A stretch of DNA of 64,000 nucleotides from Enterobacter kobei. GTDB lineage: Bacteria; Pseudomonadota; Gammaproteobacteria; Enterobacterales; Enterobacteriaceae. The stretch lies in the NCBI RefSeq assembly GCF_018323985.1, contig NZ_AP024590.1:558001-622000 (forward strand). Reading direction: 5' to 3'. Positions 18,285 through 27,038 of the stretch are shown piece by piece (the stretch's first letter is position 1; every line of letters starts with the position of its first letter). The notes beneath the pieces are model-generated. The model was given only the letters and a program-made list of their open reading frames with translations, made no database searches and was not told the origin of the DNA. The position numbers were made by a program, and so were the translations under genes.

Positions 18285-18686
18285 ATGGCGAAAGAATTTG
18301 GCCGCCCTCAGCGTGTTGCGCAGGAGATGCAAAAAGAGATCGCGCTTATCCTGCAACGCGAAATTAAAGATCCACGTCTGGGCATGATGACCACCGTTTC
18401 TGGTGTAGAGATGTCCCGTGACCTGGCGTATGCGAAAGTGTTTGTTACCTTTCTGAACGACAAAGACGAAGCCGCTATCAAGGCTGGCATCAAAGCATTA
18501 CAGGACGCGTCCGGTTTTATCCGTTCGCTGCTGGGTAAAGCACTGCGTCTGCGTATCGTGCCGGAACTGACTTTCTTCTACGACAACTCGTTGGTGGAAG
18601 GTATGCGTATGTCCAACCTGGTGACCAACGTGGTGCGTCATGACGATGAACGTCGTGTGAACCCGGACGACACCAAGGAGGACTAA
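18285..18686 (+). CDS. rbfA: Ribosome-binding factor A
   Basis: Cold-shock 30S maturation factor of 133 residues with a single KH-type fold, needed for 16S rRNA 5'-end processing. Start ATG follows a TGGAGG ribosome-binding site. Its stop codon shares one base with the truB start (TAATG), so translational coupling is likely. Confidence 0.96.
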   Translation: MAKEFGRPQRVAQEMQKEIALILQREIKDPRLGMMTTVSGVEMSRDLAYAKVFVTFLNDKDEAAIKAGIKALQDASGFIRSLLGKALRLRIVPELTFFYDNSLVEGMRMSNLVTNVVRHDDERRVNPDDTKED

Positions 18687-19630
18687 TGAGTCGTCCTCGT
18701 CGTCGCGGTCGCGATGTGCACGGCGTACTGTTGCTGGATAAGCCACAAGGCATGTCCAGCAACGACGTACTGCAAAAAGTAAAACGTCTCTACAATGCTA
18801 ACCGTGCCGGGCATACCGGCGCGCTGGATCCCCTGGCGACCGGCATGCTGCCGATTTGTCTGGGAGAGGCGACAAAGTTTTCCCAGTATCTGCTGGATTC
18901 GGATAAGCGTTACCGCGTTATTGCCCGCCTCGGGCAGCGCACGGATACCTCTGATGCCGATGGACAGATTGTGGAAGAACGCCCGGTGAACTTCAGCGCA
19001 GAGCAACTGGCTGCCGCGCTGGAAACTTTCCGCGGTGATATCCAGCAAATCCCGTCCATGTATTCGGCCCTGAAATACCAGGGGAAGAAGCTGTACGAGT
19101 ACGCGCGTCAGGGTATCGAGGTGCCGCGTGAAGCCCGTCCGATCACCGTTTACGAGCTGCTGTTTATCCGTCACGAAGGGGATGAGCTGGAGCTGGAAGT
19201 GCACTGCTCGAAAGGCACCTATATCCGCACCATTGTGGACGATCTCGGTGAAAAGCTCGGCTGCGGCGCGCATGTGATTTTCCTGCGCCGTCTGGCGGTC
19301 AGTAAATACCCGGTCGATCGCATGGTGACGCTTGAGCAGTTACAGGCGCTGGTTGAGCAGGCTGATGAGCAGGATATTCCTGCCGCCCAGTTGCTTGATC
19401 CGCTGCTGATGCCGATGGACAGTCCGGCTGCGGACTTCCCGGTGGTGAATATTCCTGCCGTTAGCGCCGCCTACTTCAAGAACGGTCAGCCCGTTCGCGC
19501 GGCCGAAGCGCCGACCGAAGGTCTGGTGCGCGTAACGGAAGGGCCAGAGTCGGTGTTTATCGGCATGGCAGAAATCGACGATCAGGGTCGCGTGGCACCA
19601 CGCCGCCTGGTGGTTGAGTACCCGGCGTAA
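18686..19630 (+). CDS. truB: tRNA pseudouridine-55 synthase
   Basis: Makes pseudouridine 55 in the T loop of almost all tRNAs. The 314-residue length equals E. coli TruB, and the catalytic aspartate D48 is in G-H-T-G-A-L-D-P-L-A-T-G. A C-terminal PUA-like region is present. It overlaps rbfA by one base. Confidence 0.97.
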   Translation: MSRPRRRGRDVHGVLLLDKPQGMSSNDVLQKVKRLYNANRAGHTGALDPLATGMLPICLGEATKFSQYLLDSDKRYRVIARLGQRTDTSDADGQIVEERPVNFSAEQLAAALETFRGDIQQIPSMYSALKYQGKKLYEYARQGIEVPREARPITVYELLFIRHEGDELELEVHCSKGTYIRTIVDDLGEKLGCGAHVIFLRRLAVSKYPVDRMVTLEQLQALVEQADEQDIPAAQLLDPLLMPMDSPAADFPVVNIPAVSAAYFKNGQPVRAAEAPTEGLVRVTEGPESVFIGMAEIDDQGRVAPRRLVVEYPA

Positions 19631-19645
19631 TCCATCGCAGTCACC

Positions 19646-19674
19646 TTGCGATAACAAGGTACAGCGAGTAGAAT
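19646..19674 (+). promoter_or_regulatory. rpsO promoter
   Basis: TTGCGA (19646-19651) and TAGAAT (19669-19674) are separated by 17 bases, about 108 bases upstream of rpsO, matching the position of the main rpsO promoter in E. coli. Confidence 0.75.
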
Positions 19675-19781
19675 ATTGCCGCTTAACGTCAGGTGAGATG
19701 TTTAACATCTTCCGGCGTTAAACCTGGGGTTGCTGAATTAGAGATTGGCACCCTTTCATTCTTTTAATTTTGGAGTTTAAA

Positions 19782-20051
19782 ATGTCTCTAAGCGTTGAAG
19801 CTAAAGCAAAAATCGTTTCCGAGTTTGGTCGTGGCGAGAACGACAGCGGTTCTACCGAAGTTCAGGTTGCCCTGCTGACTGCTCAGATTAACCACCTGCA
19901 GGGTCACTTTGCCGAGCACAAAAAAGATCACCACAGCCGTCGTGGTCTGCTGCGTATGGTTTCTCAGCGTCGTAAACTGCTCGACTACCTGAAACGTAAA
20001 GATGTTGCACGCTACACCACGCTGATCGAGCGTCTGGGTCTGCGTCGCTAA
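19782..20051 (+). CDS. rpsO: 30S ribosomal protein S15
   Basis: Primary 16S rRNA-binding protein of the 30S platform, 89 residues, nearly identical to E. coli S15. The start at MSLSVEAK follows TTTGGAG; an upstream in-frame ATG at 19770 is rejected because it overlaps that site. In E. coli S15 represses its own translation by binding a pseudoknot that spans the start region, and the conserved leader here suggests the same. Confidence 0.97.
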   Translation: MSLSVEAKAKIVSEFGRGENDSGSTEVQVALLTAQINHLQGHFAEHKKDHHSRRGLLRMVSQRRKLLDYLKRKDVARYTTLIERLGLRR

Positions 20052-20068
20052 GTCTGGCGAGTTTCACA

Positions 20069-20096
20069 GAAAGGGGCCTTAACGGCCCCTTTTTTC
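20069..20096 (+). terminator. rpsO terminator (t1)
   Basis: Eight-bp stem AAGGGGCC / GGCCCCTT (20071-20091) with loop TTAAC and a T run, just after rpsO. In E. coli this attenuator limits read-through into pnp. Confidence 0.85.
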
Positions 20097-20145
20097 AACC
20101 AGACGGCAGCAATTCACCCTAAACTATTGTATTGTTGCTATGAAT

Positions 20146-20236
20146 GATCTTCGTTGCAGAGGTTCGCGCGGCTAATGAGAGGCTTTACCCGGTTTGGGTT
20201 AGGGTTGTCATTAGTCGCGAGGATGCACAGAAGATC
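20146..20236 (+). promoter_or_regulatory. pnp leader RNase III hairpin
   Basis: A long imperfect stem: GATCTTC (20146-20152) pairs with GAAGATC (20230-20236), and CGCGCGGCTAATGA pairs with TCATTAGTCGCG further in. In E. coli RNase III cuts this structure to start PNPase autoregulation. The small RNA SraG is also encoded in this spacer in E. coli, on the opposite strand, but I cannot set its ends here. Confidence 0.8.
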
Positions 20237-20295
20237 GGGTACTAACGTCAGCACACCCAGCGGTGTGCTGTCATTCATTAAGAAAGGATAAAATT

Positions 20296-22431
20296 TTGCT
20301 TAATCCGATCATTCGTAAATTCCAGTACGGTCAACACACCGTAACGCTGGAAACCGGCATGATGGCGCGTCAGGCGACGGCAGCTGTTATGGTAAGCATG
20401 GACGACACCGCGGTATTCGTTACCGTTGTAGGTCAGAAAAAAGCGAAGCCGGGCCAGGACTTCTTCCCGCTGACTGTTAACTATCAGGAGCGTACTTACG
20501 CTGCTGGTAAAATCCCGGGTGGCTTCTTCCGTCGTGAAGGCCGTCCAAGCGAAGGCGAAACGCTGATCGCGCGTCTGATTGACCGCCCGGTTCGTCCGCT
20601 GTTCCCGGAAGGCTTCGTTAACGAAGTACAGGTTATCGCGACCGTTGTTTCCGTTAACCCACAGGTTAACCCGGACATCGTGGCAATGATCGGCGCCTCT
20701 GCTGCGCTGTCCCTGTCCGGTATCCCGTTCAACGGCCCAATCGGTTCTGCTCGCGTAGGTTACATCAATGACCAGTACGTGCTGAACCCGACCCAGGACG
20801 AGCTGAAAGAAAGCAAACTGGATCTGGTTGTTGCCGGTACCGAAGGCGCTGTGCTGATGGTTGAATCCGAAGCTGAGCTGCTGAGCGAAGACGTGATGCT
20901 GGGTGCTGTGGTATTTGGCCACGAGCAGCAGCAGATCGTGATCCAGAACATCAACGACCTGGTGAAAGAAGCGGGCAAACCGCGTTGGGACTGGCAGCCA
21001 GAAGCCGCTAACGAAGCGCTGAATGCGCGCGTTGCTGCGCTTGCTGAATCCCGTCTGAGCGATGCTTACCGTATCACCGACAAACAAGAGCGTTACGATC
21101 AGGTTGGCGTTATCAAATCTGATGTGATTGCCGCTCTGCAGGCAGAAGATGAAACCCTGGACGAGAACGAACTGGGCGACATCCTGCACGCAATCGAGAA
21201 AAACGTTGTTCGTAGCCGTATTCTGGCGGGCGAGCTGCGTATCGATGGTCGTGAAAAAGACATGATCCGTGGTCTGGACGTGCGTACTGGCGTTCTGCCG
21301 CGTACCCATGGTTCCGCACTGTTCACCCGTGGTGAGACGCAGGCGCTGGTTACCGCGACGCTGGGTACCACCCGTGATGCGCAGAACATCGACGAACTGA
21401 TGGGCGAGCGCACTGACAGCTTCCTGTTCCACTACAACTTCCCTCCGTACTCCGTTGGTGAGACGGGCATGGTAGGTTCGCCGAAGCGTCGTGAAATTGG
21501 TCACGGTCGTCTGGCGAAGCGTGGCGTGCTGGCTGTTATGCCGGAAGCTGACAAATTCCCGTACACCGTACGTGTGGTTTCAGAAATTACCGAATCTAAC
21601 GGTTCTTCTTCCATGGCGTCCGTGTGCGGTGCTTCTCTGGCGCTGATGGATGCTGGTGTGCCGATCAAAGCGGCCGTTGCGGGTATCGCAATGGGTCTGG
21701 TGAAAGAAGGCGACAACTATGTTGTGCTGTCTGACATCCTCGGCGACGAAGATCACCTGGGCGATATGGACTTCAAAGTTGCGGGTTCCCGCGAAGGTAT
21801 CTCTGCGCTGCAGATGGATATCAAAATTGAAGGTATCACCAAAGAGATCATGCAGGTTGCACTGAATCAGGCTAAAGGTGCGCGTCTGCACATCCTGGGC
21901 GTGATGGAACAGGCAATCAACGCACCGCGTGGCGATATTTCGCAGTTCGCACCGCGTATCCATACCATCAAGATCAGTCCGGACAAGATCAAAGACGTCA
22001 TCGGTAAAGGTGGCTCTGTGATCCGTGCGCTGACCGAGGAAACCGGCACCACCATCGAAATCGAAGATGATGGCACCGTGAAAATCGCAGCGACCGACGG
22101 CGAGAAAGCGAAATACGCAATTCGTCGTATCGAAGAGATCACTGCAGAAATCGAAGTGGGTCGCGTCTACAATGGTAAAGTGACCCGTATCGTTGACTTT
22201 GGCGCGTTCGTTGCCATCGGTGGCGGTAAAGAAGGTCTGGTGCACATTTCTCAGATCGCTGACAAGCGTGTAGAGAAAGTGACTGACTATCTGCAGATGG
22301 GTCAGGAAGTCCCGGTTAAAGTTATGGAAGTTGACCGTCAGGGCCGCGTCCGTCTGAGCATTAAAGAAGCGACTGAACAAACTCAGCCTGCTGAAGCGCC
22401 GCAAGCGCCAGTAGCAGAACAAGGCGAGTAA
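20296..22431 (+). CDS. pnp: Polynucleotide phosphorylase
   Basis: 3'-5' phosphorolytic exoribonuclease, a trimeric enzyme and degradosome subunit. I start it at TTG 20296 (M-L-N-P-I-I-R-K), seven bases after AAGGA, which gives 711 residues as in E. coli; the frame is open to 20263 without conserved residues. Two RNase PH domains (about 1-210 and 310-540) are joined by a helical linker, followed by a KH domain (about 555-610, with I-G-K-G-G) and an S1 domain (about 620-690). Confidence 0.97.
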   Translation: MLNPIIRKFQYGQHTVTLETGMMARQATAAVMVSMDDTAVFVTVVGQKKAKPGQDFFPLTVNYQERTYAAGKIPGGFFRREGRPSEGETLIARLIDRPVRPLFPEGFVNEVQVIATVVSVNPQVNPDIVAMIGASAALSLSGIPFNGPIGSARVGYINDQYVLNPTQDELKESKLDLVVAGTEGAVLMVESEAELLSEDVMLGAVVFGHEQQQIVIQNINDLVKEAGKPRWDWQPEAANEALNARVAALAESRLSDAYRITDKQERYDQVGVIKSDVIAALQAEDETLDENELGDILHAIEKNVVRSRILAGELRIDGREKDMIRGLDVRTGVLPRTHGSALFTRGETQALVTATLGTTRDAQNIDELMGERTDSFLFHYNFPPYSVGETGMVGSPKRREIGHGRLAKRGVLAVMPEADKFPYTVRVVSEITESNGSSSMASVCGASLALMDAGVPIKAAVAGIAMGLVKEGDNYVVLSDILGDEDHLGDMDFKVAGSREGISALQMDIKIEGITKEIMQVALNQAKGARLHILGVMEQAINAPRGDISQFAPRIHTIKISPDKIKDVIGKGGSVIRALTEETGTTIEIEDDGTVKIAATDGEKAKYAIRRIEEITAEIEVGRVYNGKVTRIVDFGAFVAIGGGKEGLVHISQIADKRVEKVTDYLQMGQEVPVKVMEVDRQGRVRLSIKEATEQTQPAEAPQAPVAEQGE

Positions 22432-22443
22432 GGTTGCTATTTA

Positions 22444-22470
22444 GCTCTCCGTCGTTGACGGAGAGTTTTC
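22444..22470 (+). terminator. pnp terminator
   Basis: Nine-bp stem CTCTCCGTC / GACGGAGAG with loop GTT, followed by TTTT, 14 bases past the pnp stop. Confidence 0.8.
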
Positions 22471-22543
22471 ATTCCGGGCAGGATGCTGTGTTTGCAGCCG
22501 GGGGACAGGATGTCCATCTAATTGTTGTCTTCGGGAGTGGGAA

Positions 22544-23428
22544 ATGAAGCCTTTTTTGCGCTGGTGTTTCGTTGCGACAGCTTTAACGCTGGCAGGATGC
22601 AGCAACTCTGCCTGGCGTAAGAGCGAAGTCCTGGCGGTGCCATTGCAACCGACTTTGCAGCAAGAAGTGATTCTGGCACGCATGGAACAAATTCTTGCCA
22701 GTCGGGCTTTAACCGATGATGAACGCGCACAGCTTTTATATGAGCGCGGAGTGTTGTATGATAGTCTCGGTCTGAGGGCACTGGCGCGAAATGATTTTTC
22801 ACAAGCACTGGCCATCCGACCCGATATGCCTGAAGTATTCAATTACTTAGGCATTTACTTAACGCAAGCGGGCAATTTTGATGCCGCTTATGAAGCGTTT
22901 GATTCTGTACTTGAGCTTGATCCAACTTACAACTACGCGCACTTGAATCGCGGTATCGCTCTGTATTACGGCGGTCGTAACAAGTTAGCGCAAGATGATC
23001 TGCTAGCGTTTTATCAAGACGATCCCAATGATCCTTTCCGTAGCCTCTGGCTTTACATCGCTGAGCGTAAGCTCGATGAAAAGCAGGCCAAGGAAGCGCT
23101 AAAACAGCGCTTCGAGAAATCGGATAAAGAGCAATGGGGATGGAACATTGTCGAGTTCTACCTCGGTGACATTAACGAAGCAACGTTAATGGATCGCCTG
23201 AAGGCGGACGCAACGGATAACACCTCGCTCGCTGAGCATCTCAGTGAAACCAACTTCTATTTAGGTAAGTTCTACCTAAGTCTGGGGGAAAAGGACAGCG
23301 CTACGGCACTGTTCAAGTTAGCGGTCGCTAACAACGTACACAACTACGTTGAGCATCGTTATGCATTGTTGGAATTATCGCTCTTGGGCCAGGAGCAAGA
23401 TGACCTGGCAGAATCGGACCAGCAATAG
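22544..23428 (+). CDS. nlpI: Lipoprotein NlpI
   Basis: Outer-membrane lipoprotein with TPR repeats that scaffolds peptidoglycan hydrolases and delivers the endopeptidase MepS to the protease Prc. The 294-residue precursor has a lipobox L-A-G-C with the lipidated cysteine at residue 19, then tetratricopeptide repeats (about 60-165). It lies between pnp and deaD as in E. coli. Confidence 0.96.
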   Translation: MKPFLRWCFVATALTLAGCSNSAWRKSEVLAVPLQPTLQQEVILARMEQILASRALTDDERAQLLYERGVLYDSLGLRALARNDFSQALAIRPDMPEVFNYLGIYLTQAGNFDAAYEAFDSVLELDPTYNYAHLNRGIALYYGGRNKLAQDDLLAFYQDDPNDPFRSLWLYIAERKLDEKQAKEALKQRFEKSDKEQWGWNIVEFYLGDINEATLMDRLKADATDNTSLAEHLSETNFYLGKFYLSLGEKDSATALFKLAVANNVHNYVEHRYALLELSLLGQEQDDLAESDQQ

Positions 23429-23475
23429 CTGACGAACAACGATCAGCCCATCAACTTTATTACTAAAGTCATCAT

Positions 23476-23500
23476 CCTCACGGGTGAGGGCGTTTTTGTT
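23476..23500 (+). terminator. nlpI terminator (weak)
   Basis: CCTCAC-GG-GTGAGG followed by GCGTTTTTG, about 50 bases past nlpI. The short stem and mixed tail suggest only partial termination. Confidence 0.5.
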
Positions 23501-23538
23501 CGTTAATCAACTAAATTTGAGCCGGTTCACACTTTTCA

Positions 23539-23616
23539 ATGAAAATTGCAGATCAATTTCACGATGAGTTACGTAGACTGGCCGCCATCAATGAGGCACA
23601 TGTACTACATGACTGA
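23539..23616 (+). CDS. yrbN: Small leader peptide YrbN
   Basis: A 25-residue ORF beginning M-K-I-A-D-Q-F-H-D-E-L, matching the small protein YrbN that lies between nlpI and deaD in E. coli. It ends 8 bases inside deaD (ATGACTGA), so its translation is probably coupled to deaD initiation. The function of the peptide is unknown; by layout it may act as a translated leader for the cold-shock helicase. Confidence 0.78.
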   Translation: MKIADQFHDELRRLAAINEAHVLHD

Positions 23617-25546
23617 TACCATCGAAACCACTTTTTCTGATCTTGGGCTGAATGCCTCTATCCTTCAGGCCCTGACCGATCTGGGTTACGAAAAGCCATC
23701 TCCAATCCAGGCAGAGTGTATCCCACATCTGCTGGGTGGCCGCGATGTTCTGGGTATGGCCCAGACCGGTAGCGGTAAAACTGCAGCGTTTTCATTACCG
23801 CTGCTGCACAACCTTGATCCTGAGCTGAAAGCACCACAGATTCTGGTGCTGGCACCGACCCGCGAACTGGCGGTTCAGGTTGCAGAAGCCATGACGGATT
23901 TCTCTAAACATATGCACGGCGTAAACGTGGTGGCCCTTTACGGCGGCCAGCGTTATGACGTGCAGCTGCGCGCCCTGCGTCAGGGGCCACAAATTGTTGT
24001 GGGTACCCCGGGTCGCCTGCTCGATCACTTAAAACGCGGCACGCTGAACCTGTCCAACCTGAAAGGTCTGGTACTGGACGAAGCTGATGAAATGCTGCGT
24101 ATGGGCTTCATCGAAGACGTTGAAACCATTATGGCTGAGATCCCGGCGGAACATCAGACCGCGCTGTTCTCTGCCACCATGCCGGAAGCTATCCGTCGCA
24201 TTACCCGCCGCTTTATGAAAGAGCCGCAGGAAGTGCGTATTCAGTCCAGCGTGACGACTCGCCCGGACATCAGCCAGAGCTACTGGTCTGTCTACGGTAT
24301 GCGTAAAAACGAAGCGCTGGTGCGTTTCCTGGAAGCAGAAGATTTTGATGCGGCGATTATCTTCGTTCGTACCAAAAATGCGACCCTGGAAGTGGCTGAA
24401 GCGCTGGAGCGTAGCGGTTACAACAGCGCCGCGCTGAACGGTGACATGAACCAGGCACTGCGTGAGCAAACCCTGGAGCGTCTGAAAGATGGTCGTCTGG
24501 ACATCCTGATTGCGACTGACGTTGCGGCCCGTGGCCTGGACGTTGAGCGTATCAGCCTGGTGGTAAACTACGACATCCCGATGGACTCCGAGTCTTACGT
24601 GCACCGTATCGGCCGTACCGGTCGTGCAGGTCGTGCGGGTCGCGCACTGCTGTTCGTTGAGAACCGCGAGCGTCGTCTGCTGCGTAACATCGAACGCACC
24701 ATGAAGCTGACCATTCCGGAAGTAGAACTGCCGAACGCAGAACTGCTGGGCAAACGCCGTCTGGAAAAATTCGCCGCCAAAGTCCAGCAGCAGCTGGAAA
24801 GCAGCGATCTGGATCTGTACCGTGGCCTGCTGGCAAAAATTCAGCCGGTTGCTGACGAAGAGCTGGACATCGAAACGCTGGCTGCTGCGCTGCTGAAAAT
24901 GGCACAGGGCGAACGTCCGCTGATCCTGCCACCAGAAGCGCCGATGCGTCCGAAGCGTGAATTCCGTGACCGTGACGAGCGTTTCGAACGCCGTGGCGAC
25001 CGTAATGATCGCAACGACCGTGGTCCGCGTGCTGACCGTCCTGAGCGTGGCGCTGAAGATCGTCCGCGTCGTGAGCGTCGTGACGCTGGCGAAATGGAAC
25101 TGTATCGCATTGAAGTGGGCCGTGATGATGGTGTTGAAGTTCGTCACATCGTTGGCGCTATTGCTAACGAAGGCGATATCAGCAGCCGTTACATCGGTAA
25201 CATCAAGCTGTTCGGTACCCACTCCACCATCGAGCTGCCGAAAGGTATGCCGGGCGAAGTTCTGCAACACTTCACCCGTACGCGTATCCTGAACAAGCCG
25301 ATGAACATGCAGCTGCTGGGTGATGCACAGCCGCACGAACGTCGTGCTGGTGGTGATCGTCCTGCTGGCGAACGTCGCTTCGGTGGCGGTGCTGGCGGCG
25401 AGCGTCGTGAAGGTGGTCGTGGCCCGCGTCGTGAAGGCGCAGCGCCAGGTGCTGGCCGTTTCAGCGGCGAACGTCGTGAAGGCAACCGTGGCCCGCGTCG
25501 CGAAGAAGGCGCAGCCTCCGGTCGTCGTCGCTTCGGTGATGCATAA
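23609..25546 (+). CDS. deaD: ATP-dependent RNA helicase DeaD
   Basis: Cold-shock DEAD-box helicase (CsdA) acting in 50S biogenesis and mRNA decay. It has 645 residues from ATG 23609. Motifs: Q motif near residue 30, Walker A A-Q-T-G-S-G-K-T, D-E-A-D, S-A-T, and H-R-I-G-R-T-G-R in the second RecA domain. A dimerisation region, a DbpA-like RNA-binding domain (about 485-560) and an R/G-rich tail with repeated G-E-R-R-E-G units follow. The frame is open to 23546, and some databases use a longer start; the 8-base overlap with yrbN favours 23609. Confidence 0.95.
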   Translation: MTDTIETTFSDLGLNASILQALTDLGYEKPSPIQAECIPHLLGGRDVLGMAQTGSGKTAAFSLPLLHNLDPELKAPQILVLAPTRELAVQVAEAMTDFSKHMHGVNVVALYGGQRYDVQLRALRQGPQIVVGTPGRLLDHLKRGTLNLSNLKGLVLDEADEMLRMGFIEDVETIMAEIPAEHQTALFSATMPEAIRRITRRFMKEPQEVRIQSSVTTRPDISQSYWSVYGMRKNEALVRFLEAEDFDAAIIFVRTKNATLEVAEALERSGYNSAALNGDMNQALREQTLERLKDGRLDILIATDVAARGLDVERISLVVNYDIPMDSESYVHRIGRTGRAGRAGRALLFVENRERRLLRNIERTMKLTIPEVELPNAELLGKRRLEKFAAKVQQQLESSDLDLYRGLLAKIQPVADEELDIETLAAALLKMAQGERPLILPPEAPMRPKREFRDRDERFERRGDRNDRNDRGPRADRPERGAEDRPRRERRDAGEMELYRIEVGRDDGVEVRHIVGAIANEGDISSRYIGNIKLFGTHSTIELPKGMPGEVLQHFTRTRILNKPMNMQLLGDAQPHERRAGGDRPAGERRFGGGAGGERREGGRGPRREGAAPGAGRFSGERREGNRGPRREEGAASGRRRFGDA

Positions 25547-25585
25547 TCGCGTAACGCAAAAACCTTTACTGTAAAGTAAACGTTC

Positions 25586-25618
25586 CAGCCCCGATCTTAA
25601 CAATCGGGGCTTTTTTTA
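25586..25618 (+). terminator. deaD terminator
   Basis: Nine-bp stem AGCCCCGAT / ATCGGGGCT (25588-25611 with a short loop) followed by seven Ts. Confidence 0.87.
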
Positions 25619-25626
25619 TCTCCTTT

Positions 25627-25644
25627 GTACTCATGTACTGGTAC
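25627..25644 (+). promoter_or_regulatory. TrpR operator of mtr
   Basis: An 18-base near-palindrome with outer arms GTACT and TGGTAC closely resembles the trp-repressor operator of E. coli mtr. It overlaps a -10-like TACAAT (25642-25647), so TrpR-tryptophan would block initiation. It lies 57 bases upstream of the mtr start. Confidence 0.75.
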
Positions 25645-25700
25645 AATGCATGCGCGATGCTTCACAGACCGAAGCTGTTATAACACCGGAGATTAAACGG

Positions 25701-26945
25701 ATGGCGACGTTAACGACCACACACACCACTCCCACGCTGCTGGCAGGCGTTGTGATTATTGCGGGTACGATCATTGGCGCAGGCATGTTTTCCCTGCCGG
25801 TGGTGATGTCCGGCGCGTGGTTCTTCTGGTCACTGGCGGCGCTGATCTTCACATGGTTTTGTATGCTGCATTCCGGCCTGATGATCCTCGAAGCGAACCT
25901 CAACTATCGTATTGGATCCAGCTTCGACACTATTACCCGCGATCTGCTCGGCAAACGCTGGAACGTCATCAACGGCATTTCCATCGCCTTTGTGCTTTAT
26001 ATCCTGACCTACGCCTACATTTCCGCGAGCGGCTCGATCCTGCATCACACCTTTGCGGAAATGTCGCTCAATGTTCCGGCGCGGCTGGCGGGATTTGGCT
26101 TTGCGATGCTGGTGGCTTTTATTGTCTGGTTGTCCACCCGCGCGGTCAGCCGCATGACCGCCATTGTGCTGGGTGCTAAAGTCATCACGTTCTTTCTGAC
26201 CTTCGGCAGTCTGCTGGGGCATGTCCAGCCCGCCACGCTGTTCAACGTGGCAGAAAGCAACGCGTCTTATACACCTTACCTGCTGATGACGTTGCCGTTT
26301 TGCCTCGCCTCGTTTGGCTATCACGGCAACGTCCCCAGCCTGATGAAATTCTACGGCAAAGATCCGCGCACCATTACGCGCTGTATTGTTCTCGGCTCGC
26401 TGCTGGCGCTGGGGCTGTACGCGGTATGGCTGCTGGGTACGATGGGCAATATTCCGCGCCCGGCCTTTATCGCAATCGCCGCGCAGGGTGGAAATATCGA
26501 TGTGCTGGTGCAGGCGTTAAGCGGCGTACTGAATAGCCGGAGTCTGGATTTGCTGCTGCTGGTGTTTTCCAACTTTGCGGTCGCCAGCTCGTTTCTTGGC
26601 GTGACGCTGGGGTTGTTTGACTATCTGGCGGATCTGTTTGGTTTTGATGACAGCGCGGCAGGGCGCCTGAAGACCGCGGCGCTGACTTTCCTGCCGCCGG
26701 TTGCGGGCGGTTTGCTGTGGCCGAACGGTTTTCTGTATGCGATTGGCTATGCGGGACTGGCGGCAACTATCTGGGCGGCGATTGTTCCGGCGCTGCTGGC
26801 GCGCAAATCACGCAAACGCTTTGGCAGCCCGCGTTTTCGCGTATGGGGCGGCAAACCCATGATTGCGCTGATCCTGATTTTCGGTATCGGTAACGCCCTT
26901 GTGCATCTGTTGTCGAGCTTCAATCTGCTGCCGGTGTACCAGTAG
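25701..26945 (+). CDS. mtr: High-affinity tryptophan permease
   Basis: Inner-membrane tryptophan-proton symporter of the aromatic amino acid permease family, 414 residues with about 11 membrane segments. The start at M-A-T-L-T-T-T gives the E. coli length; an in-frame ATG at 25650 is rejected because it lies in the promoter. The first membrane segment carries the family motif G-T-I-I-G-A-G-M-F-S-L-P. Control by TrpR is supported by the operator upstream. Confidence 0.96.
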   Translation: MATLTTTHTTPTLLAGVVIIAGTIIGAGMFSLPVVMSGAWFFWSLAALIFTWFCMLHSGLMILEANLNYRIGSSFDTITRDLLGKRWNVINGISIAFVLYILTYAYISASGSILHHTFAEMSLNVPARLAGFGFAMLVAFIVWLSTRAVSRMTAIVLGAKVITFFLTFGSLLGHVQPATLFNVAESNASYTPYLLMTLPFCLASFGYHGNVPSLMKFYGKDPRTITRCIVLGSLLALGLYAVWLLGTMGNIPRPAFIAIAAQGGNIDVLVQALSGVLNSRSLDLLLLVFSNFAVASSFLGVTLGLFDYLADLFGFDDSAAGRLKTAALTFLPPVAGGLLWPNGFLYAIGYAGLAATIWAAIVPALLARKSRKRFGSPRFRVWGGKPMIALILIFGIGNALVHLLSSFNLLPVYQ

Positions 26946-26953
26946 TTAATTTC

Positions 26954-27030
26954 TTGCCGGATGGCGGCTGCGCCTTATCCGGCCTGGAAAATCAATATTG
27001 TAGGCCCGGTAAGCGTAGCGCCACCGGGCA
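26954..27030. repeat. BIME: two REP elements, mtr/yhbW
   Basis: GCCGGATGGCGG...CCTTATCCGGCC (26955-26984) is a canonical REP, and GCCCGGTAAGCG...GCCACCGGGC (27003-27030) is a second one in inverse orientation. They lie between convergent genes, the usual setting. Confidence 0.88.
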
Positions 27031-27038
27031 GGGCAGAA

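Noticed and set aside
25564..25584. TyrR box for mtr at TGTAAAG...
   Set aside because: Only one half-site matches, and it lies upstream of the deaD terminator, away from the mtr promoter.
24029..25603. 524-residue open frame on the minus strand, and similar long antisense frames at 2443-3690, 20278-21504, 21580-22422 and 13828-14988
   Set aside because: They lie opposite highly conserved genes with strong codon bias, and their translations have odd composition (rich in F, H, R, Q), with no family resemblance.
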